Origin: Rhodopirellula sp.
GTDB lineage: Bacteria; Planctomycetota; Planctomycetia; Pirellulales; Pirellulaceae
Length of the DNA: 64,000 nt
Assembly (NCBI GenBank): GCA_003513555.1
Contig: DOPG01000012.1
Coordinates: forward strand, 1-64,000
Direction of reading: 5' to 3'
Under the pieces are notes generated by a model, which saw nothing but the letters and a program-made list of their open reading frames with translations, was not told the origin of the DNA and did no database searches. A program made the position numbers and the translations under genes. This document shows, one piece after another, positions 28,355 through 37,578 of the stretch. Position 1 is the first letter of the stretch. Each line of letters starts with the position of its first letter.

Positions 28355-30637
28355 TTGACTCGCTCGATTTTAAGTTACACCCTCCGTACATTCCTGTTAC
28401 TTTTCTTTTGCTTCGCGCCGCTGATTGGTTCAACCGCAGAGGTATTTATTGAAGCCGAGAGTTTCCAAAAGCGTGGAGGCTGGAAGCTTGATACTCAGTT
28501 TATTCAACAAATGGGATCTCCCTATTTGCTGGCACATGGACTGGGACGACCCGTCGACGATGCGGTCACCAAATTCAATATTGGCGAATCAGGAAACTAC
28601 CGTCTTTGGGTACGAACCAAAGACTGGGTCGCTCAGTGGAATGCCACGGCTTCCCCGGGCAAGTTCCAGGTCATCATTGACGGAAAACCCGCGAATGCAA
28701 CATTCGGGACGAAAGGCGTTCAATGGGGTTGGCACGATGGAGGTATCGTCGCGCTTGAGAAAGGAACCAACGAGCTACGCCTGAAAGATCTAACTGGTTT
28801 CGATGGACGGTGTGATTGCATTTACCTGACCACAGAAACTGATCAACCACCTCCTCCAGCTGACACTGTACTTTCTGAGTGGCGACGTGAACAATTGGGA
28901 CTGGCGGCGACCCCCGAAAATCGCGGTCCGTATGATCTTGTCGTGATCGGCGGAGGATACGCAGGCATGGGTAGCGCTCTGTCAGCAGCCCGCATGGGAT
29001 GCCGCGTCGCTCTGGTGCAAGACAGACCTGTTCTTGGTGGAAATGGATCAAGCGAAGTGCGCGTGTGGGCAAAAGGAAACATCCGTCGGGGCAAGTTCCC
29101 GCGGATTGGTGAGATCATCGAAGAGATCTCCGACAACGCCAAAAAGTCTCCTGGCACTTACGAAGAATTTGGGGATGAACTGAAGGAAAGGGTCATCCGC
29201 GATGAACCCAACATCGACCTGCTATTGAACCATCACGCTCACCGCGTCGATATGGACGGGAATCGTATCACCGCCGTTCATGCTCTAGACACGCGTACAG
29301 GAAGCGAAGTCAAAATCATTGGCGACTACTTTGCCGACTGCACCGGCCATGGCTGGATTGGCACGTGGGCAAAAGCCGATCTCGACATGTCACCCGATGG
29401 TCGAATGGGTATGAGCAACATGTGGGCCTGGGATGAACTGGACACGCCCACAGCTTTTCCTGAGACCCCGTGGGCTCTCGATCTGCAAATGGCTGATTTC
29501 CCCTATCCACGTGACCATCATGGCCAATGGTTTTGGGAAAGTGGCTTCGACAAGGATGCTATTGGCGATGCTGAGGGCATCCGAGACTGGAATCTCCGAG
29601 CGGTTTATGGTGCATTCAATGCAATGAAGAATCGTGACGGCGCAGCAAAGCATCCCAACGCGATCCTCACATGGGTTGCGTTCGTCGGTGGACCACGCGA
29701 AAGCCGACGCCTGATGGGAGATGTTGTTTTGACCGAAGACGATATCGTGGCAAAAAAGGAATTCCCAGATGGCTGCGTACCCAGCACTTGGTCGATTGAC
29801 CTTCATTACCCAAAAGAGCAGTATGCAAAGAAATATGCTGACAACCCCTTCATTTCCAAAGCAGTACACGGCAAGGGCGTCGATCGGTCTTATGGATACC
29901 CGGTTCCCTATCGCTGCTTCTACAGTCGAAACATCGACAATCTGTTCATGGCGGGTCGCTGTATCAGCGTGACTCACGAAGCACTGGGCACGGTACGTGT
30001 CATGAAAACCTGTGGAATGATGGGCGAAGTGGTCGGAAAAGCTGCGTCCATATGCGCAATTAACGATTGCCAACCGCGCGACGTCTATGAATCACACCTC
30101 GATGAACTCCTGACGTTATTGAAACTGCCGGGCAAAGCTCACCGGAGTACACCCTCAGCGGAGATTATTATTCCGACAGATGCTCTGCCATTGGCAGGAC
30201 CCCGAGGACCAGCCAATGGCATGGAAATCAGCAAACTGGCTGGCATCGTCATTGACGATGAACTTGCAAAATTCACAGGGAACTGGACAAGCGGAACCGG
30301 ATTACCGAATTACGTCCGCTACAGCTACAAGTACACCGGACCGAACACCAATGCCACTGCAACCTTCAAATTCAAAGTTCCTAAAGCAGGACGCTATTCC
30401 ATTGAGGCATTCAGCCAGGCACACCCTAACCGTTCCACAAAAACGCCCGTGACCGTTCGCCACAATGAATCCACGAGCGAACACACCATCAATCAACGCC
30501 TGAAAAGCAAAGATGATGTGGTCAACATCACTGAGCTCACATTAGCAGAGCAGGATGAGGTAATCGTGACGATCGGGACCAAGGGAGCGGACGGCACAAT
30601 CCACGTTGATGCCGTTCGTCTTTTGGAAATCAAGTAA
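28355..30637 (+). CDS. secreted FAD-dependent oxidoreductase with carbohydrate-binding-like flanks
   Basis: The 760-residue exported protein has a signal peptide (about 1-28, ending GSTAE). Residues 28-165 look like a beta-sandwich module, a FAD-oxidoreductase domain follows with the dinucleotide fold VIGGGYAGMGSA near 196-207 and a late FMAGRCIS FAD motif, and residues about 635-758 form a second beta-rich module. The middle domain matches the FAD_oxidored type frequent in planctomycete sugar metabolism. The only plausible start is TTG at 28355, preceded by CGAGG. The next gene starts ten bases after the stop, suggesting joint expression. Confidence 0.87.
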   Translation: MTRSILSYTLRTFLLLFFCFAPLIGSTAEVFIEAESFQKRGGWKLDTQFIQQMGSPYLLAHGLGRPVDDAVTKFNIGESGNYRLWVRTKDWVAQWNATASPGKFQVIIDGKPANATFGTKGVQWGWHDGGIVALEKGTNELRLKDLTGFDGRCDCIYLTTETDQPPPPADTVLSEWRREQLGLAATPENRGPYDLVVIGGGYAGMGSALSAARMGCRVALVQDRPVLGGNGSSEVRVWAKGNIRRGKFPRIGEIIEEISDNAKKSPGTYEEFGDELKERVIRDEPNIDLLLNHHAHRVDMDGNRITAVHALDTRTGSEVKIIGDYFADCTGHGWIGTWAKADLDMSPDGRMGMSNMWAWDELDTPTAFPETPWALDLQMADFPYPRDHHGQWFWESGFDKDAIGDAEGIRDWNLRAVYGAFNAMKNRDGAAKHPNAILTWVAFVGGPRESRRLMGDVVLTEDDIVAKKEFPDGCVPSTWSIDLHYPKEQYAKKYADNPFISKAVHGKGVDRSYGYPVPYRCFYSRNIDNLFMAGRCISVTHEALGTVRVMKTCGMMGEVVGKAASICAINDCQPRDVYESHLDELLTLLKLPGKAHRSTPSAEIIIPTDALPLAGPRGPANGMEISKLAGIVIDDELAKFTGNWTSGTGLPNYVRYSYKYTGPNTNATATFKFKVPKAGRYSIEAFSQAHPNRSTKTPVTVRHNESTSEHTINQRLKSKDDVVNITELTLAEQDEVIVTIGTKGADGTIHVDAVRLLEIK

Positions 30638-30647
30638 AACGTCTTCT

Positions 30648-32357
30648 ATGGTGACGAAGCCAAAGCTCATGCGTCCCTTGCAGGCGAAAGCCACTCATGT
30701 CGTTCGTACATGCCTGGTCATCTCATTACTGCTAGCCATACCCAAACCGACACTGCGCCCCCAAGGTGAAACGGGGAAGGCACCCGCCATCGAAGTCATT
30801 GAGTTGCCTGATGACTTGTCGGGACAAGATCTATATTTGGATCCGCAGCAAGACGCCAACGGCATGTGGCGTTTGGTCGATGAAAATCAGGTAACGGTTG
30901 GTCTTGTTGCTCGCACACTGCCAATGGCCAATGATGTAATTGGATATCGGGGACCTACCGAATCACTACTTTTATTTAATCCTGACCTGAAACTTACCTC
31001 TGTAATGCTGCTACAGAGTACTGATACAGACGAACACGTGACTGCAGTCAAAGCGGAACAAACATTTTTCAAGCAATTTGAATCATGGGCGTGGGGCGGT
31101 CCTGCTGTGAACACAGAGATTGATGCCGTTTCGGGTGCCACGCTTACCTCAATGGCACTTGCAGAAGGTGTTCTCAAACGGATCGGAGGCGAACGCCCCT
31201 CTCTTCTTTTCAATCAACCCATCACAATGCAGGAGATTCAAGATTGGTTTCCGGAAGCTGTTGAACTGAACAACAAAAGTGGCGAGGCAAGGAATTCACG
31301 TGGTGAACTCGTTGGCAGCGTGATACGAACCGGCCCACTTTCAGATGATCTGAGCGGATATCAAGGCCCAACTGAAATGCTGCTGAAAGTGTCGCCTAGT
31401 GAAATCGTTGAGGCGATACGAATCCGCACCTCGTTCGACAATGAGCCATACGTAGACTACGTCAGAACAGAGGCCGGGTTCTGGGCCATTTTCGAGGGCA
31501 AGACAGTTGCCGAATTATCTGCATTTGACCCACAGGCAGCCGGAGTCGAAGGGGTTTCTGGTGCCACGATGACAAGCTTGATTGTTGCTGACACCCTCGT
31601 GGCTGCGACCAGGGAGTATCAAAAAGCACGAGTCTCAACAAAGACAAAGAGTACTTCGTGGCTCGGTCCCATTCGTTGGACAATCGCGGATATTCTTACC
31701 ATCTCAACACTTTTTCTAGCTGCAACCCTGAAATACGCGGGCGTTTACAGGCGACGATCATTCCGTCGCATTTGGCTTACTTGGGTGGTCATTATCATCG
31801 GTTTTTGGGCAGGAAATTTACTTTCGATGGCCTTGATTGCCGGATGGTCTGCGGAAGGCATCGCATGGCGTTTAGCCCCAGGATTAGCAGCGATCACATG
31901 TGTTGCCATGCTTGGGCCACCGCTGACCAAGGGCAATCCGTACTGCAACCACTTGTGCCCCCATGGTGCGATTCAACAACTGGTTCGACCCAAGCCAAAA
32001 TCGATGCGTTACAGAAAGTTAACCCCAACCCTAAGCCGTATGATACGCCGCCTGCCCGGTATAACACTTTGCGCTGCCTACGTCGCCCTAGTCCTGCTTC
32101 CCACCATCGATCTTGCGGCCTGGGAACCGTTTCATGCCTACCTGTTTCGCATTGCGAGCTGGAGTTCACTCGCGTTTGCTTTCGCAAGCCTTGTGCTTTC
32201 AGCAGTGCTTCCAATGGGTTACTGTCGATTTGGGTGCCCCACAGGGCGACTACTGGATTATTTGAAACGAACCGCGACCAGTGATCGTTTGCTGTTTAGC
32301 GACGCCGTGGCGGTTGGTTTGTTGATCTTTGCAATCCTCAGCCATTGGCTTCAGTAA
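30648..32357 (+). CDS. NosR-like membrane protein with two FMN-binding domains and 4Fe-4S motifs
   Basis: This 569-residue protein resembles the NosR/NirI group of electron-transfer proteins. Two extracytoplasmic FMN-binding domains carry the flavinylation-type motif SGAT(L/M)TS near residues 161 and 303. Four to six transmembrane helices follow, with CNHLCP near 432 and CRFGCP near 526, the CX3CP pattern of NosR. It could pass electrons from the quinone pool across the membrane. The start at 30648 avoids the 32-base overlap of an upstream ATG at 30606. It is directly downstream of the FAD oxidoreductase gene, so it may be its redox partner; that link is inference. Confidence 0.85.
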   Translation: MVTKPKLMRPLQAKATHVVRTCLVISLLLAIPKPTLRPQGETGKAPAIEVIELPDDLSGQDLYLDPQQDANGMWRLVDENQVTVGLVARTLPMANDVIGYRGPTESLLLFNPDLKLTSVMLLQSTDTDEHVTAVKAEQTFFKQFESWAWGGPAVNTEIDAVSGATLTSMALAEGVLKRIGGERPSLLFNQPITMQEIQDWFPEAVELNNKSGEARNSRGELVGSVIRTGPLSDDLSGYQGPTEMLLKVSPSEIVEAIRIRTSFDNEPYVDYVRTEAGFWAIFEGKTVAELSAFDPQAAGVEGVSGATMTSLIVADTLVAATREYQKARVSTKTKSTSWLGPIRWTIADILTISTLFLAATLKYAGVYRRRSFRRIWLTWVVIIIGFWAGNLLSMALIAGWSAEGIAWRLAPGLAAITCVAMLGPPLTKGNPYCNHLCPHGAIQQLVRPKPKSMRYRKLTPTLSRMIRRLPGITLCAAYVALVLLPTIDLAAWEPFHAYLFRIASWSSLAFAFASLVLSAVLPMGYCRFGCPTGRLLDYLKRTATSDRLLFSDAVAVGLLIFAILSHWLQ

Positions 32358-32430
32358 GGTATCCCACCGCTTGAAAATCATTTCCAGCACACCCAACAAG
32401 TTGAAGTGATTTACTACCCGGAACGCGTAA

Positions 32431-33780
32431 TCAGATCTCGCTTTTTCGCCTGAACTGTGCATAAGCGAAGGTGTGCACAGGAGCCAAAACCAGGCACATA
32501 GCAAGTGCATAGCCAAGCACGACACCATCGGTTGAGTAATAGTATCCCCCCAGCCAAACGGCTGCCGCTGTTGCAATCGATCCCACCAACGAAGCGACCA
32601 GTAGAGGATTCGCGCGTCGTGCAAGCACATAGTATCCCTGAACAGTCGCAATGTGACTTGCAAGACATCCGAGCCCGAGCACAGCCACCTGCCATGGTTC
32701 GAGGAAGCGATCTTCGATGTTTTTATCTAGCCATGCCACGCCAGCGACTCCCGCAGTCAAAATCACGAATCCAACGATCAGCAGCAGGGTTGAAATAATC
32801 GCTGTACGCCGCCAGATCGTTCCAGCCTTTTCCCGTTCACCAGACCCATGGTGCAGGGAAACAACCGGATACTGCGTTTGGACCCACGCAAGAGCCAACA
32901 TCTGGATCGCTGTAGTAACACTCAGAGTCATTCCCAGCGGCGCGGCATCAGCATCACTGTGAAACCACAGAACGATGACTGTGAAAAACTGCGTTGCAAA
33001 ATGAAAAGACGCACCAATCAAAGCAACACGCCATTGTACGGGCAAGACTTGATGAACCCAGTTAAAATTGGAGGTTCGATCCTTGATACGGCGAAACTTC
33101 TGAAAAAAGTCAGCTTGGCCCACAAACGTGATGTACATGAACATCAACGCCTGAACAGAAGAACTGAGCACAAGCGCCCAAAGTTTCAATCCGCATTCCA
33201 ACGAAATCCACATAACAACACTGCCAATAGTCATCTGTAGAAAACGAAATCGAAAAATGACATCACGGAAACCTGCACCTTCAAGAATTGAAAGTCCCGG
33301 TGACAAACAAACCGAAATCGCAGCGATGGGCACAAGCGCCAGCAACGGACCGCGCCAGGCTACCTCAGAATCAGCAAGCGAATACCATCCAAATACCAAC
33401 GCTGCTACGACATAAAATAAGCTTGCTCCACTGAACCATCGAAATGAGTCACGAATCAGATCTCGCATCCGTGCTGCAGCTGCAAGCCACTCAGGATCGG
33501 ATTCACACGCTCCATCATCTGATGACACCGTTACCTTTTGCATGGCTGCTGTTTCATGCCCCGCCTGACTTACCAACACATTCAACAAACCCAGTTCAAA
33601 ATAAGCCTGAATGCCAACGATGCCAATGATGCCGTAGTAAACACCCTGTTCTGATAAATCGAATGACCGGATCAGTAGCACAATTGTGATTGGACCAGAT
33701 GCCGCCTGCCACAGGCGCGTCATCAGCACATAGGCAAGCGGCCTATCAAGTTGAAATCGATCGCGGAGCTCTTTAAGCAT
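32431..33780 (-). CDS. polysaccharide flippase-like multispanning membrane protein
   Basis: The product of about 449 residues has around 12 hydrophobic segments spread over its length, the pattern of Wzx/MATE-like exporters of lipid-linked glycans. No catalytic motif is seen. I choose the ATG at 33780 (MLKELRDRF) although an ATG at 33825 is also in frame; neither has a clear binding site. It is the last gene of an operon with a GT2 glycosyltransferase and an FkbM methyltransferase, which supports a role in surface polysaccharide export. Confidence 0.75.
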   Translation of the reverse strand: MLKELRDRFQLDRPLAYVLMTRLWQAASGPITIVLLIRSFDLSEQGVYYGIIGIVGIQAYFELGLLNVLVSQAGHETAAMQKVTVSSDDGACESDPEWLAAAARMRDLIRDSFRWFSGASLFYVVAALVFGWYSLADSEVAWRGPLLALVPIAAISVCLSPGLSILEGAGFRDVIFRFRFLQMTIGSVVMWISLECGLKLWALVLSSSVQALMFMYITFVGQADFFQKFRRIKDRTSNFNWVHQVLPVQWRVALIGASFHFATQFFTVIVLWFHSDADAAPLGMTLSVTTAIQMLALAWVQTQYPVVSLHHGSGEREKAGTIWRRTAIISTLLLIVGFVILTAGVAGVAWLDKNIEDRFLEPWQVAVLGLGCLASHIATVQGYYVLARRANPLLVASLVGSIATAAAVWLGGYYYSTDGVVLGYALAMCLVLAPVHTFAYAQFRRKSEI

Positions 33781-33878
33781 GGTGATTGCTTTGCGGTACG
33801 CGTGACAAAGGCCTGTTTTCACCATTTCGCAATGAGCATGTAAACATCAGCCGCACATCAACTGCCCACCGCATCCTG

Positions 33879-34949
33879 TTAATATTTGGCATCCGCGTCT
33901 CCTCGCCAACGGCGTCGAGCGTACACCAAACCGCGTCCAGCGCGATAAAACGAAAAATTCGGCAACACGTGTATCTGCAATGACTTGCCAGGAGCAAATT
34001 TCGCAGTTCGGTTACCAAGAAAAATAATCGCATCGGCCAATGAAACCAAAGCCGCCAACCACATGACCAACGATACCGGATGTTTCTTCAAAGCCGGTCC
34101 CAACATTTGCAGTGCAGACACAGGATTACCCGACTTCAGAGCAATATTGATCCAGAATAGGCGTCGGTTCCAATCATCTTTTTTCACTGGCGGAATCTCA
34201 TCCATGACCTTCCCATCAACTGGCAAGCCACGCCGTTTCAGCGCTTCCTGTTGAATGGCGTGTCCTTGCGTTCTCTGATCAATATTTAGCGTCCAGTTGG
34301 CCGAAGTCGCATGGACTCGATAACAAAGATGGTAAGCTGGCAGATTGGCGAGTTTGCCAATTTCGGCCAAGCGTAACCACAGTGAGTAATCTTCAGCGCA
34401 GGGATATCGCTCATCGTAGCCACCCGCTTTCAATACCGCAGACTTGCGAACAAGGACACACGACTGAAAGAATGCGTTTGCTTGCCCTGACAAATGGCGT
34501 TGATCAATTTCCTCACTATCAAGCGGATGTGTAATGGGGCCAATCGCATTGCCACTGGCCGTCATGGAATATCCTTGACCCCCGACCGCCACGCACTCTG
34601 GGTGACTATGCAAATATCCGATTTGATCAGCGAGCCAGCAGGGTGCAGCAAGGTCATCGCCATCCAACCAGGCAACTAAATCAGTTTCTGCCAGTTCCAG
34701 CATTCGATTCCGTGTTTTTGCCCGTCCTTGATTCGCTTGTGTAACCACTTTCAAGTTCGTGACTTTCTCCGCCATCCGATTCGCTACTTGCAAAGATTGA
34801 TCGGTCGATCCGTCATCCAACACGATGATCGAAAGTGGCCCATCATACTGCTGCTTGAGAACACTCTCGATGGCATCCTGAAGATACGCATCCAAATTGT
34901 AGGCAGGGATCACAACGGTCACGGGATCAATACAATTTGCGGCAGTCAT
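33879..34949 (-). CDS. family 2 glycosyltransferase
   Basis: The GT-A fold enzyme has the family start TVVIPAYNLDAYLQDAI, LDDGSTDQS for nucleotide-sugar binding, and the DXD-type metal motif in AWLDGDDLAAP. GGYDERYPCAEDYSLWLRL is the usual acceptor-side block with the catalytic ED. Length is about 356. The ATG at 34949 is two bases after the stop of the preceding FkbM gene; a GTG at 34955 overlapping it as GTGA is an equally good start. It probably adds a sugar to a cell-surface glycan. Confidence 0.92.
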   Translation of the reverse strand: MTAANCIDPVTVVIPAYNLDAYLQDAIESVLKQQYDGPLSIIVLDDGSTDQSLQVANRMAEKVTNLKVVTQANQGRAKTRNRMLELAETDLVAWLDGDDLAAPCWLADQIGYLHSHPECVAVGGQGYSMTASGNAIGPITHPLDSEEIDQRHLSGQANAFFQSCVLVRKSAVLKAGGYDERYPCAEDYSLWLRLAEIGKLANLPAYHLCYRVHATSANWTLNIDQRTQGHAIQQEALKRRGLPVDGKVMDEIPPVKKDDWNRRLFWINIALKSGNPVSALQMLGPALKKHPVSLVMWLAALVSLADAIIFLGNRTAKFAPGKSLQIHVLPNFSFYRAGRGLVYARRRWRGDADAKY

Positions 34950-34951
34950 GG

Positions 34952-35917
34952 TCACACATCCGGTCCAGAACCATCAACGCCGTCAGGTTCCGAGAGTGAG
35001 TCAAACATCACCACAGGTTCGTGCCCGAGCACCTCTGTCACTGCCTGTACAGCGGCAACGTCATCACGAGATGCCCAAAGAATTGGAAGTGTTGTTTTTT
35101 GATCGGTCAACAGAATCGCTTGGTAGTTCAATTTGCAGAGAATCTCAGCACAGGCCAACGCCTCATAAATCCCGTGCAACTCAACCAGCAAGCGAGGCTT
35201 ACTGTTGGCGATCAATTTCAGCCCTGCACCAAGGATCGCAGCCTCAGCCCCTTCGGCATCGATCTTCATGAACTGCACAGCAGGCAGGTCATCGAGCAGC
35301 GAATCCAAGGTTCTTGCCTGAACCGTCGTACGTGAGAAGTTTTGATAGTGTTCATGAGCAGCCTGTGTATCGACACCGCCATACGCGTCAAGAAAAGCCA
35401 TGGAATCATCGCTACCTTCTGCCTCTGCGAACTGCAGCGTCATCTCACCGATCTCGCCAGCCATCGCTACTTGATGTACCTGAACATGTTTGAGCTCAGA
35501 CTTTAATGCTGCGGCCTGAATTCTCTCAGCATGAGCCGGCACAGGTTCGAAAGTGTGAACCTGCCCATCGACAACCAATTTGGCAAGCGAAAGTGTATAG
35601 CACCCATAATGACCACCGATATCAAAGCAAACGTCATCTTTGCCCACTAAAGACTTCACCACCTGCAGGATTTTTTGGTCGTAATCTCCTGCCGTAATCG
35701 CTTCAGCAATAGGAGTATTGCGAGGCAACATTATCTGGGCGCCCGCTGCAGGCCCCGCTTCAATCTGGTGCCAACCGAATACAATTGGTGATGTGGGTGG
35801 CGTCAACAGCGATCGGAGCACTCGTGCCACGGGCTGCAATGCCCGCCGGCATGCATGCTGCATTTGCTGCTTGAATTGACCCATCAGCTTCCGTAAGGCT
35901 TCGAGTAGAAATAACAT
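34952..35917 (-). CDS. FkbM family methyltransferase
   Basis: This 321-residue SAM-dependent methyltransferase has the motif-I segment VCFDIGGHYGCYTLSLAK, VHTFEPVPAHAERI, and the FkbM block VQFMKIDAEGAEAAILGA. These enzymes O-methylate sugars or other small groups. It is the first gene of the polysaccharide operon and is translationally coupled to the GT2 gene. It diverges from the DUF389 gene across 106 bases. Confidence 0.9.
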   Translation of the reverse strand: MLFLLEALRKLMGQFKQQMQHACRRALQPVARVLRSLLTPPTSPIVFGWHQIEAGPAAGAQIMLPRNTPIAEAITAGDYDQKILQVVKSLVGKDDVCFDIGGHYGCYTLSLAKLVVDGQVHTFEPVPAHAERIQAAALKSELKHVQVHQVAMAGEIGEMTLQFAEAEGSDDSMAFLDAYGGVDTQAAHEHYQNFSRTTVQARTLDSLLDDLPAVQFMKIDAEGAEAAILGAGLKLIANSKPRLLVELHGIYEALACAEILCKLNYQAILLTDQKTTLPILWASRDDVAAVQAVTEVLGHEPVVMFDSLSEPDGVDGSGPDV

Positions 35918-36023
35918 GCCGCATCGAAAGGCGAACGCGGTCCCCGTTATAGTTTATCCAACTCCCGGCTCAATGACTTGAGCATATATCGTGGGGGCGT
36001 ACCTGTTTTGGGAATGAAATCAA

Positions 36024-37553
36024 ATGCGTATTCTGGTTGCGGTCGGATCTGAAGAGCAAATCAACACAGGAGCTGCATGGTGCGCTTCGATTGATGGAGT
36101 CACTGCTAAAAACCTCGAAATTGCCATTCTGGGCGCAGACCGAAAGGCATTGGCCGAATATGGCCGTAAAACACTGGCTACCGAGCTGAATTGCGAACCC
36201 GCCGACCTCAATGTGGCCACGATCGAAGCCGATGCCAATGCGATTCTCACCCATGCCGAAAAACAACATTGCCGAAGCCTGATCCTACTTCACAGCGGGG
36301 ACTTGTCCGATTTGCACAAAGAGGTCTTCCAAACCACCAAACACCCGACTTTATGGCTCCGCATCATTGGGAAACCTCCCAGCTCAGAATCACAAATTAT
36401 CTCGGCATTCCAGAAGCCCAGCCATGTCACAGCGGTTGTCACAGAGAAACTGCTTGGTTTCGCACCCGGCAAAACACTATGCAGTCATGTTGATCTGCAG
36501 CGCGACAATCTTTCTGAAGCAATCAAGACTGCTCTCAGCGAAGAAAAAATCACCGACGATGAACTCCTGTTGCTCGGCATCGATGACCCCGATTCTTCGG
36601 ATCGTGTTTACAAAACGGCACTGCAGCTGATCGATTCGAAAACGACAACATCGATCGGCCTGTTGCACGATGGGTATACCTTACCCGAGAAAATTGCAAG
36701 TCAGGTGTATCAATGGGCAGCCGATGTCGCACCCCCAATGGACCGTCAGGAACGAATCGATCTCTCACAGGATCTGCAGTCCGGCTCTGCACCCAACCTT
36801 GAGTTCTTCGGATTGATCTCAGCAGCGGCAATGCTTGCTGCCTTTGGACTCATTCAGGATTCTGCTGCTGTTATCATCGGAGCTATGCTGATCGCTCCCC
36901 TGATGACACCGATCATCGGAGCAGGCTTAGCCTTGGCCCAAGGTAATCGACCTCTTTTTCGCTCAGCGGCCACCACAATCATTCTTGGATTCTTGTGCGC
37001 TTTGATTGCCAGCATGCTGTTTGGCTGGCTGGTACTGATTTTTCAAGAACCAGTGATGACTTCCGAAATGCGAGCCAGATGCAGCCCATCCCCGATTGAT
37101 TTCTGCGTCGGCTTGGTGGGTGGCTTTGCAGCAACCTACGCCAGAACACGCAGGCATCTGTCCGCTGCATTAGCTGGCGCCGCCATCGCCGCAGCACTGG
37201 TGCCACCTATCTCGACAGCTGGCCTGCAACTCGCCTTTCACGTTTGGACTTGGGATACCAATCCAGTAGGGATACCGATTCTCGGTCCCATACTTCTGGT
37301 GCTGGTCAATGTTCTGATGATCATGGGAGGTTCCGCTTTTATACTCTGGGCGCGCGGCATGCGGACAGACCGAACCCTCACCATCCAAGACCGGTGGACT
37401 GTCAGGATTGCTGCTTTTCTATTCACAATCACTCTGCTAATTCTGACATGGCTTTTACTACCCCACACAAGTCAGGCAGGTAACCCCACTGAAAGCCAGA
37501 CCAATTCAGAGGTTGCAGATGATACGGACGTTTCCGCCACTGAATCACCCTGA
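36024..37553 (+). CDS. DUF389 membrane protein with N-terminal universal-stress-like domains
   Basis: The C-terminal half (about residues 235-490) has about six hydrophobic helices and the DUF389 hallmark IIGAMLIAPLMTPIIGAGLAL. The N-terminal 220 residues look like two divergent universal-stress (Usp) units: MRILVAVGSEEQ begins like the Usp strand 1, and another unit may start near residue 130. The function of DUF389 proteins is not known. The frame begins with ATG at 36024 and stands alone between divergent and convergent neighbours. Confidence 0.82.
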   Translation: MRILVAVGSEEQINTGAAWCASIDGVTAKNLEIAILGADRKALAEYGRKTLATELNCEPADLNVATIEADANAILTHAEKQHCRSLILLHSGDLSDLHKEVFQTTKHPTLWLRIIGKPPSSESQIISAFQKPSHVTAVVTEKLLGFAPGKTLCSHVDLQRDNLSEAIKTALSEEKITDDELLLLGIDDPDSSDRVYKTALQLIDSKTTTSIGLLHDGYTLPEKIASQVYQWAADVAPPMDRQERIDLSQDLQSGSAPNLEFFGLISAAAMLAAFGLIQDSAAVIIGAMLIAPLMTPIIGAGLALAQGNRPLFRSAATTIILGFLCALIASMLFGWLVLIFQEPVMTSEMRARCSPSPIDFCVGLVGGFAATYARTRRHLSAALAGAAIAAALVPPISTAGLQLAFHVWTWDTNPVGIPILGPILLVLVNVLMIMGGSAFILWARGMRTDRTLTIQDRWTVRIAAFLFTITLLILTWLLLPHTSQAGNPTESQTNSEVADDTDVSATESP

Positions 37554-37578
37554 ACGCACAGAGCTTCCATTCTTGCGA

